From positions 1,302,001-1,366,000 of the forward strand of contig NZ_AP021879.1 of the NCBI RefSeq assembly GCF_009689005.1: a stretch of DNA of 64,000 nucleotides, given 5' to 3'. Below the pieces are notes generated by a model, which made no database searches, was not told the origin of the DNA, and saw only the letters and a program-made list of their open reading frames with translations. Positions within the stretch are counted from its first letter, which is position 1, and each line of letters opens with the position of its first letter. This stretch comes from Desulfosarcina ovata subsp. ovata. GTDB lineage: Bacteria > Desulfobacterota > Desulfobacteria > Desulfobacterales > Desulfosarcinaceae. Of this stretch, positions 45,143 to 54,487 are shown piece after piece. The position numbers were made by a program, and so were the translations under genes.

Positions 45143-45943
45143 ATGAAATCACAAATTATTCCCCTGACCAATGACCAAATCGTCGAATTGGCTCCGGCTG
45201 CTGGAGCGATAAACCCACACGAAACGGTTTCCGACCGGTATAGCTTTGTGCCAACTATCGAGGCTGTCGATCTGTTGAGGTCGGCCGGATGGCAACCCGT
45301 GCATGTGAAGCAATCCGGAACAAGGAAAAATGACCGCAGCGGCTATCAAAAACACATCATCCGATTCATGCAGGGATCCCTTTCAACCGACCGGGAACGC
45401 GTCGATCTGGTAATGGCCAACTCCCATGATCGCGGGTGTGCGTTTAAGCTTTGTGCCTCGATCTGGCGTAAAATATGCGGAAATGGATTGATGGTATCCT
45501 CGAAACTGTTCACTTTTTCGCACAGACATGTCGGCTTTGACATAACCGCTTTTTTGAATTCTGCCTACCAGATTGCCGAAGGTGCAGGAGATATCGCCGC
45601 ACAAGTCAATGATTTAAAGGCGATAGACCTCTCCCCGAATGAAAAAGGCGTGTTCGCCATGGCTGCGCACAAACTGGTTTATGACGATATCGAAAAGGCA
45701 CCGATTTTGCCAGCACAGCTACTTCAGGAACGGCGCTACGACGACCAAGGCAATGATCTGTGGACGACATTCAATGTGGTCCAGGAAAACATCATGAAAG
45801 GGGGCATATATGGAAGTAAGCGAAATGTGAATGGCCATATTCGTCGAGTCAAGACCCGCCCTGTGAAATCCATTGATCGGGATGTCAAGCTCAACAAGGC
45901 ATTGTGGGTCCTGACCGAAGAGATGGCCAGACTAAAAAGCTGA
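45143..45943 (+). CDS. DUF932 phage/plasmid-like protein
   Basis: 266 residues from the ATG at 45143. The family pattern includes SDRYSFVPTIEAVDLLRSAGWQP, HIIRF, LVMANSHDRGCAFKLCASIWRKICGNGLMVS and YHRK-like later segments with WTTFNVVQENIMKGG. DUF932 proteins are common on plasmids, phages and conjugative elements near radC-like and SSB genes. They are suspected to act on DNA, and no mechanism is established. Its leader RNA is shared with the radC gene next to it, so both are likely controlled in the same way. Confidence 0.85.
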   Translation: MKSQIIPLTNDQIVELAPAAGAINPHETVSDRYSFVPTIEAVDLLRSAGWQPVHVKQSGTRKNDRSGYQKHIIRFMQGSLSTDRERVDLVMANSHDRGCAFKLCASIWRKICGNGLMVSSKLFTFSHRHVGFDITAFLNSAYQIAEGAGDIAAQVNDLKAIDLSPNEKGVFAMAAHKLVYDDIEKAPILPAQLLQERRYDDQGNDLWTTFNVVQENIMKGGIYGSKRNVNGHIRRVKTRPVKSIDRDVKLNKALWVLTEEMARLKS

Positions 45944-46010
45944 ATAAGTAGACAGGCAACGCTGTACGGTTCTTCAAAAAATGCGTTAAATCAAACAAGA
46001 AATCCCCAGA

Positions 46011-46087
46011 ATCGGGGAACCGTAAAGGTTTCCCGATGGGGATGCCCTCCCTATTCCTGGGAGCCTTTGCGGCTGACAATAGGGAGG
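46011..46087 (+). promoter_or_regulatory. Structured leader RNA of radC gene, copy B (RBS-sequestering)
   Basis: Hairpin 1: ATCGGGGAACC (46011-46021) pairs with GGTTTCCCGAT (46027-46037). Outer helix: CCTCCCTATT (46046-46055) pairs perfectly with AATAGGGAGG (46078-46087), covering the ribosome binding site. The inner stem AGCC/GGCT has the same loop end TTTGC as copy A. Against copy A, the lower half of the outer helix changed on both strands (TTTGG/CCAAA to TATT/AATA) and the inner stem changed AACC/GGTT to AGCC/GGCT, so structure rather than sequence is kept. Confidence 0.85.
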
Positions 46088-46093
46088 ATGAAA

Positions 46094-46642
46094 GTGAAAA
46101 AGAAAGAATATCGTTTTTATTCCTATAAGCTGCATATGGTCAAGGAACAAGAAATCCGCTTCTTGAGTGACCAGGCAATCTACAATAGCTTCTCCGGCTC
46201 CAAATTAATCAAAAAGGTAATCCGCCAACTCGGTCAGACTGATCGGGAAAACTTCGTGGTGGTGATGCTGAATACAAAGCTAATACCCATCGGCACAAAC
46301 CTGGTATCCACTGGAAGCCTTACCAGTTGTATCGTGCAACCCAGGGAGATCATTAAAGCGGCATTGAACATGCCTTGCAAAGCCTTGATCCTCGGACACA
46401 ATCATCCATCAGGAGATTCCTCGCCTTCCATGGAAGACAAACTGATCACCCTCATGATAATGGCGTCTGCGCAACTGTTCGATGTTGATATTCTGGATCA
46501 CATTATCGTGGACATGGATTCTGATGCCTACCTGTCTTTCGCGGACGAGAAAATTATCGAAGATACGAAACGAAAAGTACGTTCCGTATTGGATCAAATC
46601 TCAAGGATGCAAACAAAAATAGGAAGCAAGGAGACATCATGA
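46094..46642 (+). CDS. radC: RadC-like JAB-domain protein
   Basis: 182 residues from the GTG at 46094. I chose it over the ATG at 46088 because that ATG abuts the GGGAGG, whereas the GTG has the same 6-base spacing as the DUF932 gene with the twin leader. The JAB/MPN metalloprotease-like motif is intact: EIIKAALNMPCKALILGHNHPSGDSSPSMEDK with HxH...D zinc ligands. RadC-like proteins of mobile elements have no proven role in repair. It lacks the N-terminal HhH domain of chromosomal RadC. Confidence 0.88.
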   Translation: MKKKEYRFYSYKLHMVKEQEIRFLSDQAIYNSFSGSKLIKKVIRQLGQTDRENFVVVMLNTKLIPIGTNLVSTGSLTSCIVQPREIIKAALNMPCKALILGHNHPSGDSSPSMEDKLITLMIMASAQLFDVDILDHIIVDMDSDAYLSFADEKIIEDTKRKVRSVLDQISRMQTKIGSKETS

Positions 46643-46992
46643 TCGACAATACAGGCAAAGATTTTGAAAATCCTTACGCACATGTGGTGAAATGGATTAA
46701 TCGGCATGAAGGTACGGGGTCGGCAAACGGACTGGCGAAAATGATTCTTTCGCTATGGTCTGAAGATGCGGCTTTTAGCTTACGTGAATGTATATCATCG
46801 TTCGATGATACGCGCCTTGCATGGGCTGAAAAAATGATCAGGCACTTCTTTCGTTTCCGCTTCGATCGATTTTTGGAAGATGCCGCAAAAAAAGTTGCTT
46901 TGATATGCCCTCACCTTGTTGAAAAAGGACTTGCCGGCAGCCATGCCAAATGCAATTGGGAACGCTCTAAAACCACAATGGAGCAAAATTGA
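46639..46992 (+). CDS. Small helical protein after radC
   Basis: 117 residues, overlapping the radC end by 4 bases (ATGA), with AAGGAGA upstream. Helical and charged, with aromatic residues (WAEKMIRHFFRFRFDRFLEDAAKK). No recognised domain, no signal peptide. Part of the leader-controlled radC operon, which ends at the terminator at 47006-47052. Confidence 0.65.
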   Translation: MIDNTGKDFENPYAHVVKWINRHEGTGSANGLAKMILSLWSEDAAFSLRECISSFDDTRLAWAEKMIRHFFRFRFDRFLEDAAKKVALICPHLVEKGLAGSHAKCNWERSKTTMEQN

Positions 46993-47005
46993 CCGATCAA
47001 ACTAC

Positions 47006-47052
47006 CCGACCGTCTGTTTTTGAGGCTTGCCGAAAAAAAAACAGACGGTCGG
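47006..47052 (+). terminator. Strong bidirectional terminator after radC operon
   Basis: CCGACCGTCTGTTTTT (47006-47021) pairs with AAAAACAGACGGTCGG (47037-47052), a perfect 16-bp stem with A/T runs near the loop. Confidence 0.75.
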
Positions 47053-47420
47053 CAAACCTGATTGATCCATGAATACGCATACGAGTCTTACTACATGAAA
47101 TAATAAGATTATCTTCATACCTTCTCGAAATGTTTTCCCAATTACTCATGCCCTGAAAAAACAAATTGACGACTGACGATCATTTTTTTTTCGGCACACG
47201 ACAAGGGCAAAAGGGAAAAAATCACCATTGCCAAATTCCCATTCTTTGTAACCGCTGGTCGATACATCAGCGTATATATAAAGCGATTATCCTTACCCTG
47301 TACCCATTCCCGGGGCGTCGCCTACGGCGATGCGGGGTAAAATCGCATTAACCAAGACTTTTTTTAATCCGGTGAACCCGCCGTTTTAATAGATCGCTAT
47401 AAGATTACAAAAAAAGGGAG
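47053..47420. other. Gap before integrase, with G/C-rich hairpin
   Basis: No supported gene. A stem GCGTCGCC-TAC-GGCGATGC (47315-47333), flanked by CCCGG and GGGG, lies about 90 bases before the recombinase start and may be an RNA leader or recombinase binding site. GGGAGGTGATC at 47416-47426 is an exceptionally good anti-Shine-Dalgarno match. Confidence 0.5.
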
Positions 47421-48383
47421 GTGATCAAACTGAGCAACTCGACGAGAACAGACACCCTGGTAATGCAAGCGATACGAGGTATAAAACAAACCAAATCGGG
47501 GTCCGCCAAGACCAGACACAATCACATAAAAGAAGCCCGCAGATTTGTAATAACGATACGGGAGTTGGGTTACGGTGTCAAAAGATGGAAAAATGTAACC
47601 AATATTCACATTCAAAAAGCGGTCGACAAATGGAAAGAAGAGGGTTTGCAGGCAGCAACCATTAAAGAATATTTATCCGGCGTTCGAACTGTTTGCAGGA
47701 TTTATGAGAACGATCGAATCAAACCGGACAATACACAATTCGGCATCCCCAATCGAGTGTTTGTTGACAATCGGGATAAATCAATACCTCAGGATGTGTT
47801 TCAAAAAGCGGTGACAGAATTGAAGCAAAGCAACAATAGCGATGACAAAAGAGTGGCTGCCCAGTTACAATTAGAACGGTATATAGGATTAAGAGTCGAG
47901 GAAGCATGTAAATTTAATGCCCACCAGGCAGTAATGACAGGCGGGAGGGTATTCATTCAGCATGGAACCAAAGGCGGAAGAGAGCGGATAATAAACGAAC
48001 TGACCGAAAATGGGAAAGCAGCGATTGAATATGCAAAAGCGCTATCAGGTATCAACAACCTAATTCCAAATGATCATAGCGAAAAACAATGGATTCAGAA
48101 ATATTATCGAATAACAAGAGCCAAAGGAATTTCAAAGAAAGAATGTGGCGCATCAAGTCATGGATGTCGACATGCTTACGCACAGGATCGCTACGAAGAA
48201 ATTACCGGATTTAAGGCGCCGTGTAAGTTCGAATCAAAAAAAGCATTCAGAAAGAACGCGATAATAATAGGCGGTGAAAAATGGAAAAAGTTAAACCAGG
48301 ACGCAAGGCAGATAATCAAAGCTGAGTTAGGTCACGGCCCGGACCGTGATGATGTGGTAAGTCAATATTTGGGCGCAATATGA
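47421..48383 (+). CDS. int: Tyrosine recombinase/integrase
   Basis: About 320 residues if read from the GTG at 47421. That GTG is part of GGAGGTGATC, so the true start may be CTG 47430 or ATG 47463. A SAM-like N-terminal domain (about 15-100) is followed by the catalytic domain with Arg in YIGLRVEEACK (about 157), HGCRHAYAQ (HxxR, about 248), the GHGPDRDD histidine and Tyr316 five residues before the end. It is the only integrase in the window and a candidate for the tRNA-Glu insertion, although it lies 38 kb from that site. Confidence 0.85.
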   Translation: MIKLSNSTRTDTLVMQAIRGIKQTKSGSAKTRHNHIKEARRFVITIRELGYGVKRWKNVTNIHIQKAVDKWKEEGLQAATIKEYLSGVRTVCRIYENDRIKPDNTQFGIPNRVFVDNRDKSIPQDVFQKAVTELKQSNNSDDKRVAAQLQLERYIGLRVEEACKFNAHQAVMTGGRVFIQHGTKGGRERIINELTENGKAAIEYAKALSGINNLIPNDHSEKQWIQKYYRITRAKGISKKECGASSHGCRHAYAQDRYEEITGFKAPCKFESKKAFRKNAIIIGGEKWKKLNQDARQIIKAELGHGPDRDDVVSQYLGAI

Positions 48384-48408
48384 AAAAGCTTAGATATAGT
48401 TTAAAAAG

Positions 48409-48437
48409 CCTTCGCTCTAAAGCGAGGGTTTTTTTTT
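48409..48437 (+). terminator. Terminator after integrase
   Basis: CCTTCGCT-CTAA-AGCGAGGG with a run of nine T, 25 bases after the integrase stop. A canonical rho-independent terminator. Confidence 0.88.
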
Positions 48438-48555
48438 GGCAAGGCATGGAGGGTAGGGTAAACCAACCCTAATTGCAAGGCACCGAACAAGCAACAGAAA
48501 ACAAATTTTATTATTTTTTGTTGGAATAGAACTCTTATTGTGATTCGTCCATGAA

Positions 48556-49638
48556 TTATTTAAGTTCTGGATACTTTCTATCCCATTTTGATTTCGCATC
48601 CTTTATTTTGTTGTAAAAATCATCTCTTATTTGTTTATCTTGGAACTGTATAGCATCTGCATGACGGCCTGGACAAATATTTATTTTCTTTTTTAGTTTA
48701 AAACGTATGCTATACGCCTGAGGAGGGTAAGCCGGATTGTCTTGAAGATCAGTTTTGTAGATACTAATTATGTTCCCAAACCAAAATATTACATCAACAC
48801 TATCAACAGCATTTCGAACAGAACTTTTAAAAACATGTACGTAAGAAGCATCTACATTTGTTAAAATTGCATCACCATTGGCATGAGGATTTCTTTGACC
48901 CATTGCAATTGACGTACTAATACACTTGAAAGTACCAATAGTTTCTGTGTGATTTTTTGATTCTTGTATTAATTGCGCAATTCTTTCTTTTTCCTTTCGT
49001 TTGATTTCTTCCTCTTTCATTTTTCTTTCTGCTTCGATCCTTTGTAGCTCTTGTTTTTTCTCTTTGATAGTTGTTCTGTCTAACTCCTCATCATTTAATT
49101 CACTAATAGATAACTGAATGGCATTTTTATTATAAAGAACATCGTTAAATGATTCTAATCGCCAACCATCATCATAAAGACGAAAATAGGCTTTGCCTTT
49201 CCCGCCATCAGCGCAAACCCACTTAATTTGAGATGGAACGTTAATATAATTCCATATAAATTGGGCTTCTTTAACACCTGTTGCATCAGTTTGCGGTAAA
49301 ATTGCATCTGCAATACCAGTAACCTCAACCTTAATATCAAGCGGATTTTTTAGTGTTATATATTTATCATCTATATTTTTAAAATAAGATTCGCCTCTCT
49401 TTGATAATAGGGTATTAGTTATAGTGTATTTTTTCTTTTGATACCAGAAATCATGTTGTAAACCAACCTGTAAACCGTTTTCATGAGGACTGATAATCCG
49501 TTTTATTATGAATTGAGAGTTTTCAATTAATGCTTCTGCTGTTGAGCGATCTAAGCTTTTACTTCCACAACCATAAATAAAAAATTGGTAAAATAACATT
49601 ATTATAAAGATAAATGATATACATTTTAAACGAGACAT
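48556..49638 (-). CDS. Lipoprotein with coiled coil, unknown function
   Basis: 360 residues, AT-rich. Signal peptide with lipobox FFIYGCGS (Cys24). The N-terminal domain (about 30-180) is followed by a charged coiled coil (about 195-230, rich in E, K and R) and a C-terminal domain with paired strands around VHVFKSSVRNAVDSVDVIFWFG. No family recognised. It is convergent with the integrase. Composition unlike the transfer operon marks it as separately acquired cargo. Confidence 0.7.
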   Translation of the reverse strand: MSRLKCISFIFIIMLFYQFFIYGCGSKSLDRSTAEALIENSQFIIKRIISPHENGLQVGLQHDFWYQKKKYTITNTLLSKRGESYFKNIDDKYITLKNPLDIKVEVTGIADAILPQTDATGVKEAQFIWNYINVPSQIKWVCADGGKGKAYFRLYDDGWRLESFNDVLYNKNAIQLSISELNDEELDRTTIKEKKQELQRIEAERKMKEEEIKRKEKERIAQLIQESKNHTETIGTFKCISTSIAMGQRNPHANGDAILTNVDASYVHVFKSSVRNAVDSVDVIFWFGNIISIYKTDLQDNPAYPPQAYSIRFKLKKKINICPGRHADAIQFQDKQIRDDFYNKIKDAKSKWDRKYPELK

Positions 49639-49940
49639 TCTAATATGACCCCCCTTATTATTATTTGAATTTATGATATTGTTTAAATAAGTATGCTTTG
49701 AGTTTTAATCCTTATACTATCAAATTGGTAAACGTCACTGACGCTAGCTTTTAAAAGATCCAATTATATCCAGCTAAAATTATGGAATATGTCCGCAAAG
49801 TAGCCATTCCAGTCAATATACAAAAAGGGGCAGTATATTTACCTCTAAGATGGCAGATATCACTCAGTAATAGAATATTATCAAACCATTGGTTGCCTTT
49901 GTCGTTTTGTGTTTCCAAACTACATTCAGAGTATATTCAT
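49639..49940. other. 302-bp AT-rich gap between lipoprotein genes
   Basis: No supported coding region or strong structure. It should include the promoter of the lipoprotein gene at 48556-49638 and the 3' end of the transcript from the right. Confidence 0.5.
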
Positions 49941-51515
49941 CTATTTTTTAAACAATTTATCAAAAATGTTATCAATCGTTTTATCTATTTTGTTTTCAAG
50001 TGTTTCAGTTTTATTATTGCTTATTGAAAAACGCTTTGTATTAGATTCTAAATGAACTTTTAATGAATTTGTTAATTTACCATCAATTTTTAAATTGTTA
50101 TCTTTTTGGTATGCTTTAACAGAAGAAATCGTTCCTTTACCAGCGATACCATCAATTCCACCGTTATAATAGCCTAATCGTTTTAAATTTTTTTGAATAT
50201 TAACAACAAATTCAGCATGGTTTTTGTTTTTGTCGTCGTCTTCCTTTTCCACATTATCATTTTTATTAATATCAAATAATTTGGTTTCATATTTAGTTGG
50301 TTTAAAATGAAGTATTTTGTAGTACGTATCGCCATTATTTTTGTTCGTCCATTTATCAAGATATACTTCTACAATACAGCTTTTCACTTTTTTATTTTTT
50401 TTATAATTAAAATATGGAGAGTATTCTTTATCGAAATACTCGAGACGCACAAAACCAACTTTGTTACATCGTTCACATTCACTCAATCCTGATGGAGAAT
50501 AATCACGAACTTCCATAACTTCGTAATTAATTTTAGGATACATCAGATCTAGAAAACTCGCACCACCCCCAAAAGCATTTTGCAATATAGAATTAGATGT
50601 GCTAGAATTATCAAAAAGAGTGCCTCTCTTTTCTTTTGATTTTTCATATGATTTTATGTAATTAAATTTTTCCGAAAAATACTTTTCATTTTCTTTATCT
50701 TGCAATTGCTTTGGGGCTTTTTTTGTTTTGTTCACTACTTCTCTATACATGCTTGAGTCATGTTTGATTAAAGTATCATATTCGCCTTTTAAATACGACT
50801 CTATATATTTATCGATTGAAAGTATAACTCTTTGGCTTTCACTTAAATCACCTCTATCAGTTTGTTTTTTTCGTTTAGTTTTTTCTTCTTTTTCAAGCTT
50901 TTCAAGCTTCAAAACTACCATCATCAATGATTTATCATGTGCATTAAAGAATTTTATCATTTTCTCAGTATTGCCATTTATTTGCAATAATGGAACATCG
51001 TTTCTAGAAACTTCTTTTGCTTCAATATTATATTTTTTTAAAAGAGCTTCAATATAATCACCTTTGTTCATAAGATCGGCAACAAGTATTAAAGCAGTTT
51101 TGTCATCTATGAAATCTACAAACGCATACTCGTAACGTTTCCCATTTTGCACACTTTCCTGAGCCAAATATAGCTCAGATGAAAGTTTCTTAAAAAGAGT
51201 AATATCGCCATCTTGATCTTTGTATCTATAGTGTGATAGCGGCCAAATACCATCTTTTTGTTCGGTGAATTTAACTGTTTTAATAGATCCACTAATTTTA
51301 TCTTGCTGTTTATATGAACCTGAAAGATCAACTTTTTCTCCCTTATCAATAATGGGGTATTCAGATTCATAGCAGCCATTGAATAGCAAAGAACAAATTG
51401 AAATACAAAGTATCAAAAAAACAAATCTTTTCATCTTACATTTCGCATTATTGATGCAGTATCTATTGAATTTCAGATCCAAAATATCGAAAGCCCTGAG
51501 AAATATAAATTTCAT
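49941..51515 (-). CDS. Lipoprotein with C-terminal peptidoglycan-binding domain
   Basis: 524 residues if read from the ATG at 51515, which has AAAAGGAGG upstream. Another ATG at 51434 begins directly at the signal peptide KRFVFLILCISICSLLFNGC and would place the lipobox Cys normally, but has a weak site. The C-terminal region (VNIQKNLKRLGYYNGGIDGIAGKGTISSVKAYQ) is a PG_binding_1 repeat. A CERCNKVGFVRLEY segment shows a cysteine pair. A cell-wall-attached envelope protein of unknown job. AT-rich cargo. Confidence 0.7.
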   Translation of the reverse strand: MKFIFLRAFDILDLKFNRYCINNAKCKMKRFVFLILCISICSLLFNGCYESEYPIIDKGEKVDLSGSYKQQDKISGSIKTVKFTEQKDGIWPLSHYRYKDQDGDITLFKKLSSELYLAQESVQNGKRYEYAFVDFIDDKTALILVADLMNKGDYIEALLKKYNIEAKEVSRNDVPLLQINGNTEKMIKFFNAHDKSLMMVVLKLEKLEKEEKTKRKKQTDRGDLSESQRVILSIDKYIESYLKGEYDTLIKHDSSMYREVVNKTKKAPKQLQDKENEKYFSEKFNYIKSYEKSKEKRGTLFDNSSTSNSILQNAFGGGASFLDLMYPKINYEVMEVRDYSPSGLSECERCNKVGFVRLEYFDKEYSPYFNYKKNKKVKSCIVEVYLDKWTNKNNGDTYYKILHFKPTKYETKLFDINKNDNVEKEDDDKNKNHAEFVVNIQKNLKRLGYYNGGIDGIAGKGTISSVKAYQKDNNLKIDGKLTNSLKVHLESNTKRFSISNNKTETLENKIDKTIDNIFDKLFKK

Positions 51516-51615
51516 CTTGCCTCCTTTTAACACTATATTGGGAACTTTCATATGCAGAACAGTAATGATACGTGGAAAATGAAGCGTAAAATTTTTCACT
51601 TATGCTTTTTATCAT

Positions 51616-53916
51616 ATGCTTAAAGGATTCTTCTACGATAAAATTATTGGGGATTATTCAAAGGCAATGGGAAGCTTCAGGAAAGTCTTAGATGCGTCCA
51701 AAGCATTGGGCGTGATGGACGCCGATGCCAAATATGCCTATGCCCTTCAAGCCTATCGCCGCATGATGCTTATTGATATAAAACTTGGCAGGCTTGAAGA
51801 CGGTAAGAATATAATGAAAGAGTATGAAAACCTTGCAGATGATGTGCTGCTAAAAACAGGTAAATCGATGTTCGGAACAACTGAATATTTCCGTGGTTAT
51901 CTCTCGATCATGGATACAAATGCAGGAATGCTCTATTCATTGCTTCGAGACTTCAAAACCGCTGAAACATATTTCAAGAAAGCCTGGAAAAGAATTGACA
52001 GCATCGACCCGCAATCCAAGCATATGTGGGATCGCAATGCAATGGGTTCTTACTATGTCATGTATGGCACCTATTTTCTTGGTTTGCAGAACCGATACAC
52101 TGAAGCGGCAGAATATATAGATAAAGGAATTAATTACCTGACACCATATTATATTGAGTCTATTGCAACGGAAATCGACATTGAAAGCGCTTGTATGAAT
52201 GCGGCGGAGATGTATTATTTGCTTGGCGATAAAAAGAAAGCTCTTGATAGATTGGAGGCTGCGATTCAGTATGCTGACCGATACCACCGCAAGGTGGTAG
52301 CCTCCCAAGCCTTCACCCTTAAGGGGAAAATATGTTTCGACCAAGGGCAATATAATGAGGCGGCCAGCTCTTATAGCAAGGCGTTAGAGCTGATGAAAAA
52401 CATTGAGAGCACTGAAAATTGGAAACGATACTACTATTCAGGCTTGTTAGCACAAAAAACCGGAGGGATCGAAAAGGCACTGGATTATTATAGAAAATCC
52501 ATTCAGGAAATAGAAAAACTGTGGAGTGGACGTTTCAAAGACGTTCGGAGACAACTGTCTTTCATGGAAAACCGTCTGGTTGTTTTTGAACCCGCCATTG
52601 ACTTGATGGTCCAGCAAACACAGTTCTCAAATGCCGTTGAATACATGGAAAAGGCCAAGTCTAGAAGCTTTTACGAAACAACATCCTTTTACAGAAAAGA
52701 CTCTACGTCTGAACTTAACAGCACACCAATGACCGCCTCTGAGATTCGAAAATTTATTCCTAAAAATATGGTCACTATCGAATACTATGTCGGTGAAAAG
52801 GTAGCTATTGGATGCTTGATGACGCGAGACAGAATTTATGCCAAACGACTCGACATAAATGCTAAAGCGCTCGGCAAATTGGTAACCGATATGAGAGAGA
52901 ACATAACAAATATGGGGGATTATGCTGATCCAGCGATTAAATTATACCAGAAAATCGTGTCGCCCTTTGAAAGCCGAATGCAAGATTTCGAACGGATTTG
53001 CATTATCCCTCACGGCGTCTTGAACTATCTGCCGTTTCAGGCCCTGGTGACAATCCCTCCCCAAAAAGGAAAAGAAATTGTGACGGAGGTATCTTTGCAA
53101 AGGGATATCCAAGTCGTGGCACGAAAACCCCATAAAGTGTTCTTTAAAGCACAAACAGGTTTCTTGATCGAACATTATGGTATCCTTTATGCGCCCAGCG
53201 CCACCATATTAAAAATGGTTCATAAAAAGAACAGATCACATAAGAACCGCTTATTTGCAGTAGGAAGTCCTCCACAAACCGAACAAGAAGGTATTGGAGA
53301 AATTCCGAAACTCGAATTCGCGGAGGCTGAGGTTAAAGATGTTGGCCGGCTTTTCAGCGATAAACTGGTACTGTTTGATACGCAAGCTACTGAGACGGTG
53401 GTCAAAGACAATATGCAACATTATGATTTGATACTGTTTTCAACTCATGCGAAGATGATGCGGACCGATCCTTTTCGTTCCTTCATTCTTTTCGATAAAG
53501 ATTCGCAAAATGATGGCAGATTAACAGTTTCTGAGCTGAAGCATGTTTCACTAAATGCCGATCTGGTAGCGCTTAGTGCATGTGAGTCCGGTTTAATGGC
53601 CGGCCATAAAGGCTTTTCAGGCCAATCATTAGCAAACCTTGCGGATGAAAAATTTCCTCCCGGTGATGACATTTTCGGTTTTCAGCGCGCCTTGTTGCAG
53701 GCGGGTGCTTCTTCAGTCATTTCAACCCTATGGAGTGTGGCTGATGAATCAACTAGGGAATTAATGGTCCGGTTCTTCAATGAATTTCAAGAGCAGAAAA
53801 AAATTGACAAAGTTATGGCGCTACGCAACGCACAGATGTATCTCATTCAAGAAAAACCAGAATGGGCGCATCCGTTTTTCTGGGCACCTTTTTGCGTGAG
53901 CGGGGATTGGATGTAG
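51616..53916 (+). CDS. TPR-CHAT caspase-like protease
   Basis: 766 residues. TPR-like helical repeats cover about 10-290 (for example NEAASSYSKALELMKN, EKALDYYRKSIQEIE). The C-terminal CHAT domain (about 430-766) has catalytic His611 in FSTHAKM and Cys656 in ALSACESG, followed by GFQRALLQAGASSVISTLW. CHAT proteases are bacterial relatives of caspase and separase that cleave partner proteins. There is no signal peptide or good ribosome binding site at the first ATG, so the N-terminus may have been cut during rearrangement. Convergent with the sigma operon to the right. Confidence 0.85.
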   Translation: MLKGFFYDKIIGDYSKAMGSFRKVLDASKALGVMDADAKYAYALQAYRRMMLIDIKLGRLEDGKNIMKEYENLADDVLLKTGKSMFGTTEYFRGYLSIMDTNAGMLYSLLRDFKTAETYFKKAWKRIDSIDPQSKHMWDRNAMGSYYVMYGTYFLGLQNRYTEAAEYIDKGINYLTPYYIESIATEIDIESACMNAAEMYYLLGDKKKALDRLEAAIQYADRYHRKVVASQAFTLKGKICFDQGQYNEAASSYSKALELMKNIESTENWKRYYYSGLLAQKTGGIEKALDYYRKSIQEIEKLWSGRFKDVRRQLSFMENRLVVFEPAIDLMVQQTQFSNAVEYMEKAKSRSFYETTSFYRKDSTSELNSTPMTASEIRKFIPKNMVTIEYYVGEKVAIGCLMTRDRIYAKRLDINAKALGKLVTDMRENITNMGDYADPAIKLYQKIVSPFESRMQDFERICIIPHGVLNYLPFQALVTIPPQKGKEIVTEVSLQRDIQVVARKPHKVFFKAQTGFLIEHYGILYAPSATILKMVHKKNRSHKNRLFAVGSPPQTEQEGIGEIPKLEFAEAEVKDVGRLFSDKLVLFDTQATETVVKDNMQHYDLILFSTHAKMMRTDPFRSFILFDKDSQNDGRLTVSELKHVSLNADLVALSACESGLMAGHKGFSGQSLANLADEKFPPGDDIFGFQRALLQAGASSVISTLWSVADESTRELMVRFFNEFQEQKKIDKVMALRNAQMYLIQEKPEWAHPFFWAPFCVSGDWM

Positions 53917-54028
53917 CCTACCAAAGCAAGAAAAAAAGTACTTTCATTTTAGACTGAGTCCGATCAAATCAGGCATGGTGATTTTATAAATTTGATGCAT
54001 TTAGTTTTGGTTCTCCGGATTGAGAAGT

Positions 54029-54487
54029 TTAAAACCTGGCTCCAATTTGCAGCAACAAGACCCCATCGTCATGCGGTGGCCCACCGATCAGCGCACGACC
54101 TTTGTCTACAAGTAGTAGGATTGTTCGAAATGTTTCCTTGCCCTTTTCAAGAATTCTTACCAACACCCTTGCCTGACTATCCGAGAATTCAAGAAAAGTA
54201 ATTTCCAATATACGATTTGAAGGAAGTGTTATTTTTTCCTTTGCCTTTTCAGATAGCTTGGTCTCTGACCGTTTCAGTAAAGAAAAGCCACTAAAATTCA
54301 GAAGTGGCGATACCTCCTTGACCAGATATTCCAATCCGGGATCAACAGTGGTCGTATTTCGAGTTGCTTTAACAATTACCACCTCAATTTTTATCGTAGA
54401 TGCAGAGGCAAATGAATTATGCGGACAGATTAAAATCCCCATGAAAAGCAACATTGATATTGACCGGATAAATGGTATTACATTCAT
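54029..54487 (-). CDS. Secreted protein of sigma-factor operon
   Basis: 152 residues from the ATG at 54487. Signal peptide ends near NSFASA. The mature part is beta-rich with ILEITFLEFSDSQARVLVRILEKGK and ends LLQIGARF, which recalls regulatory or outer-membrane-associated proteins found after ECF operons. The ATG overlaps the anti-sigma stop (TGATG) and AAAGGAGG lies upstream. No named family. Confidence 0.65.
   Translation of the reverse strand: MNVIPFIRSISMLLFMGILICPHNSFASASTIKIEVVIVKATRNTTTVDPGLEYLVKEVSPLLNFSGFSLLKRSETKLSEKAKEKITLPSNRILEITFLEFSDSQARVLVRILEKGKETFRTILLLVDKGRALIGGPPHDDGVLLLQIGARF

Noticed and set aside
48200-48240. TTCGAATC in the integrase region as a second tRNA att copy
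   Set aside because: Only the T-loop octamer matches, with none of the flanking tRNA-Glu bases, and it lies inside the integrase coding frame.
49782-50027. 81-codon plus-strand frame in AT-rich gap
   Set aside because: No ribosome binding site; overlaps the 3' end of the lipoprotein gene on the other strand; composition typical of chance frames.
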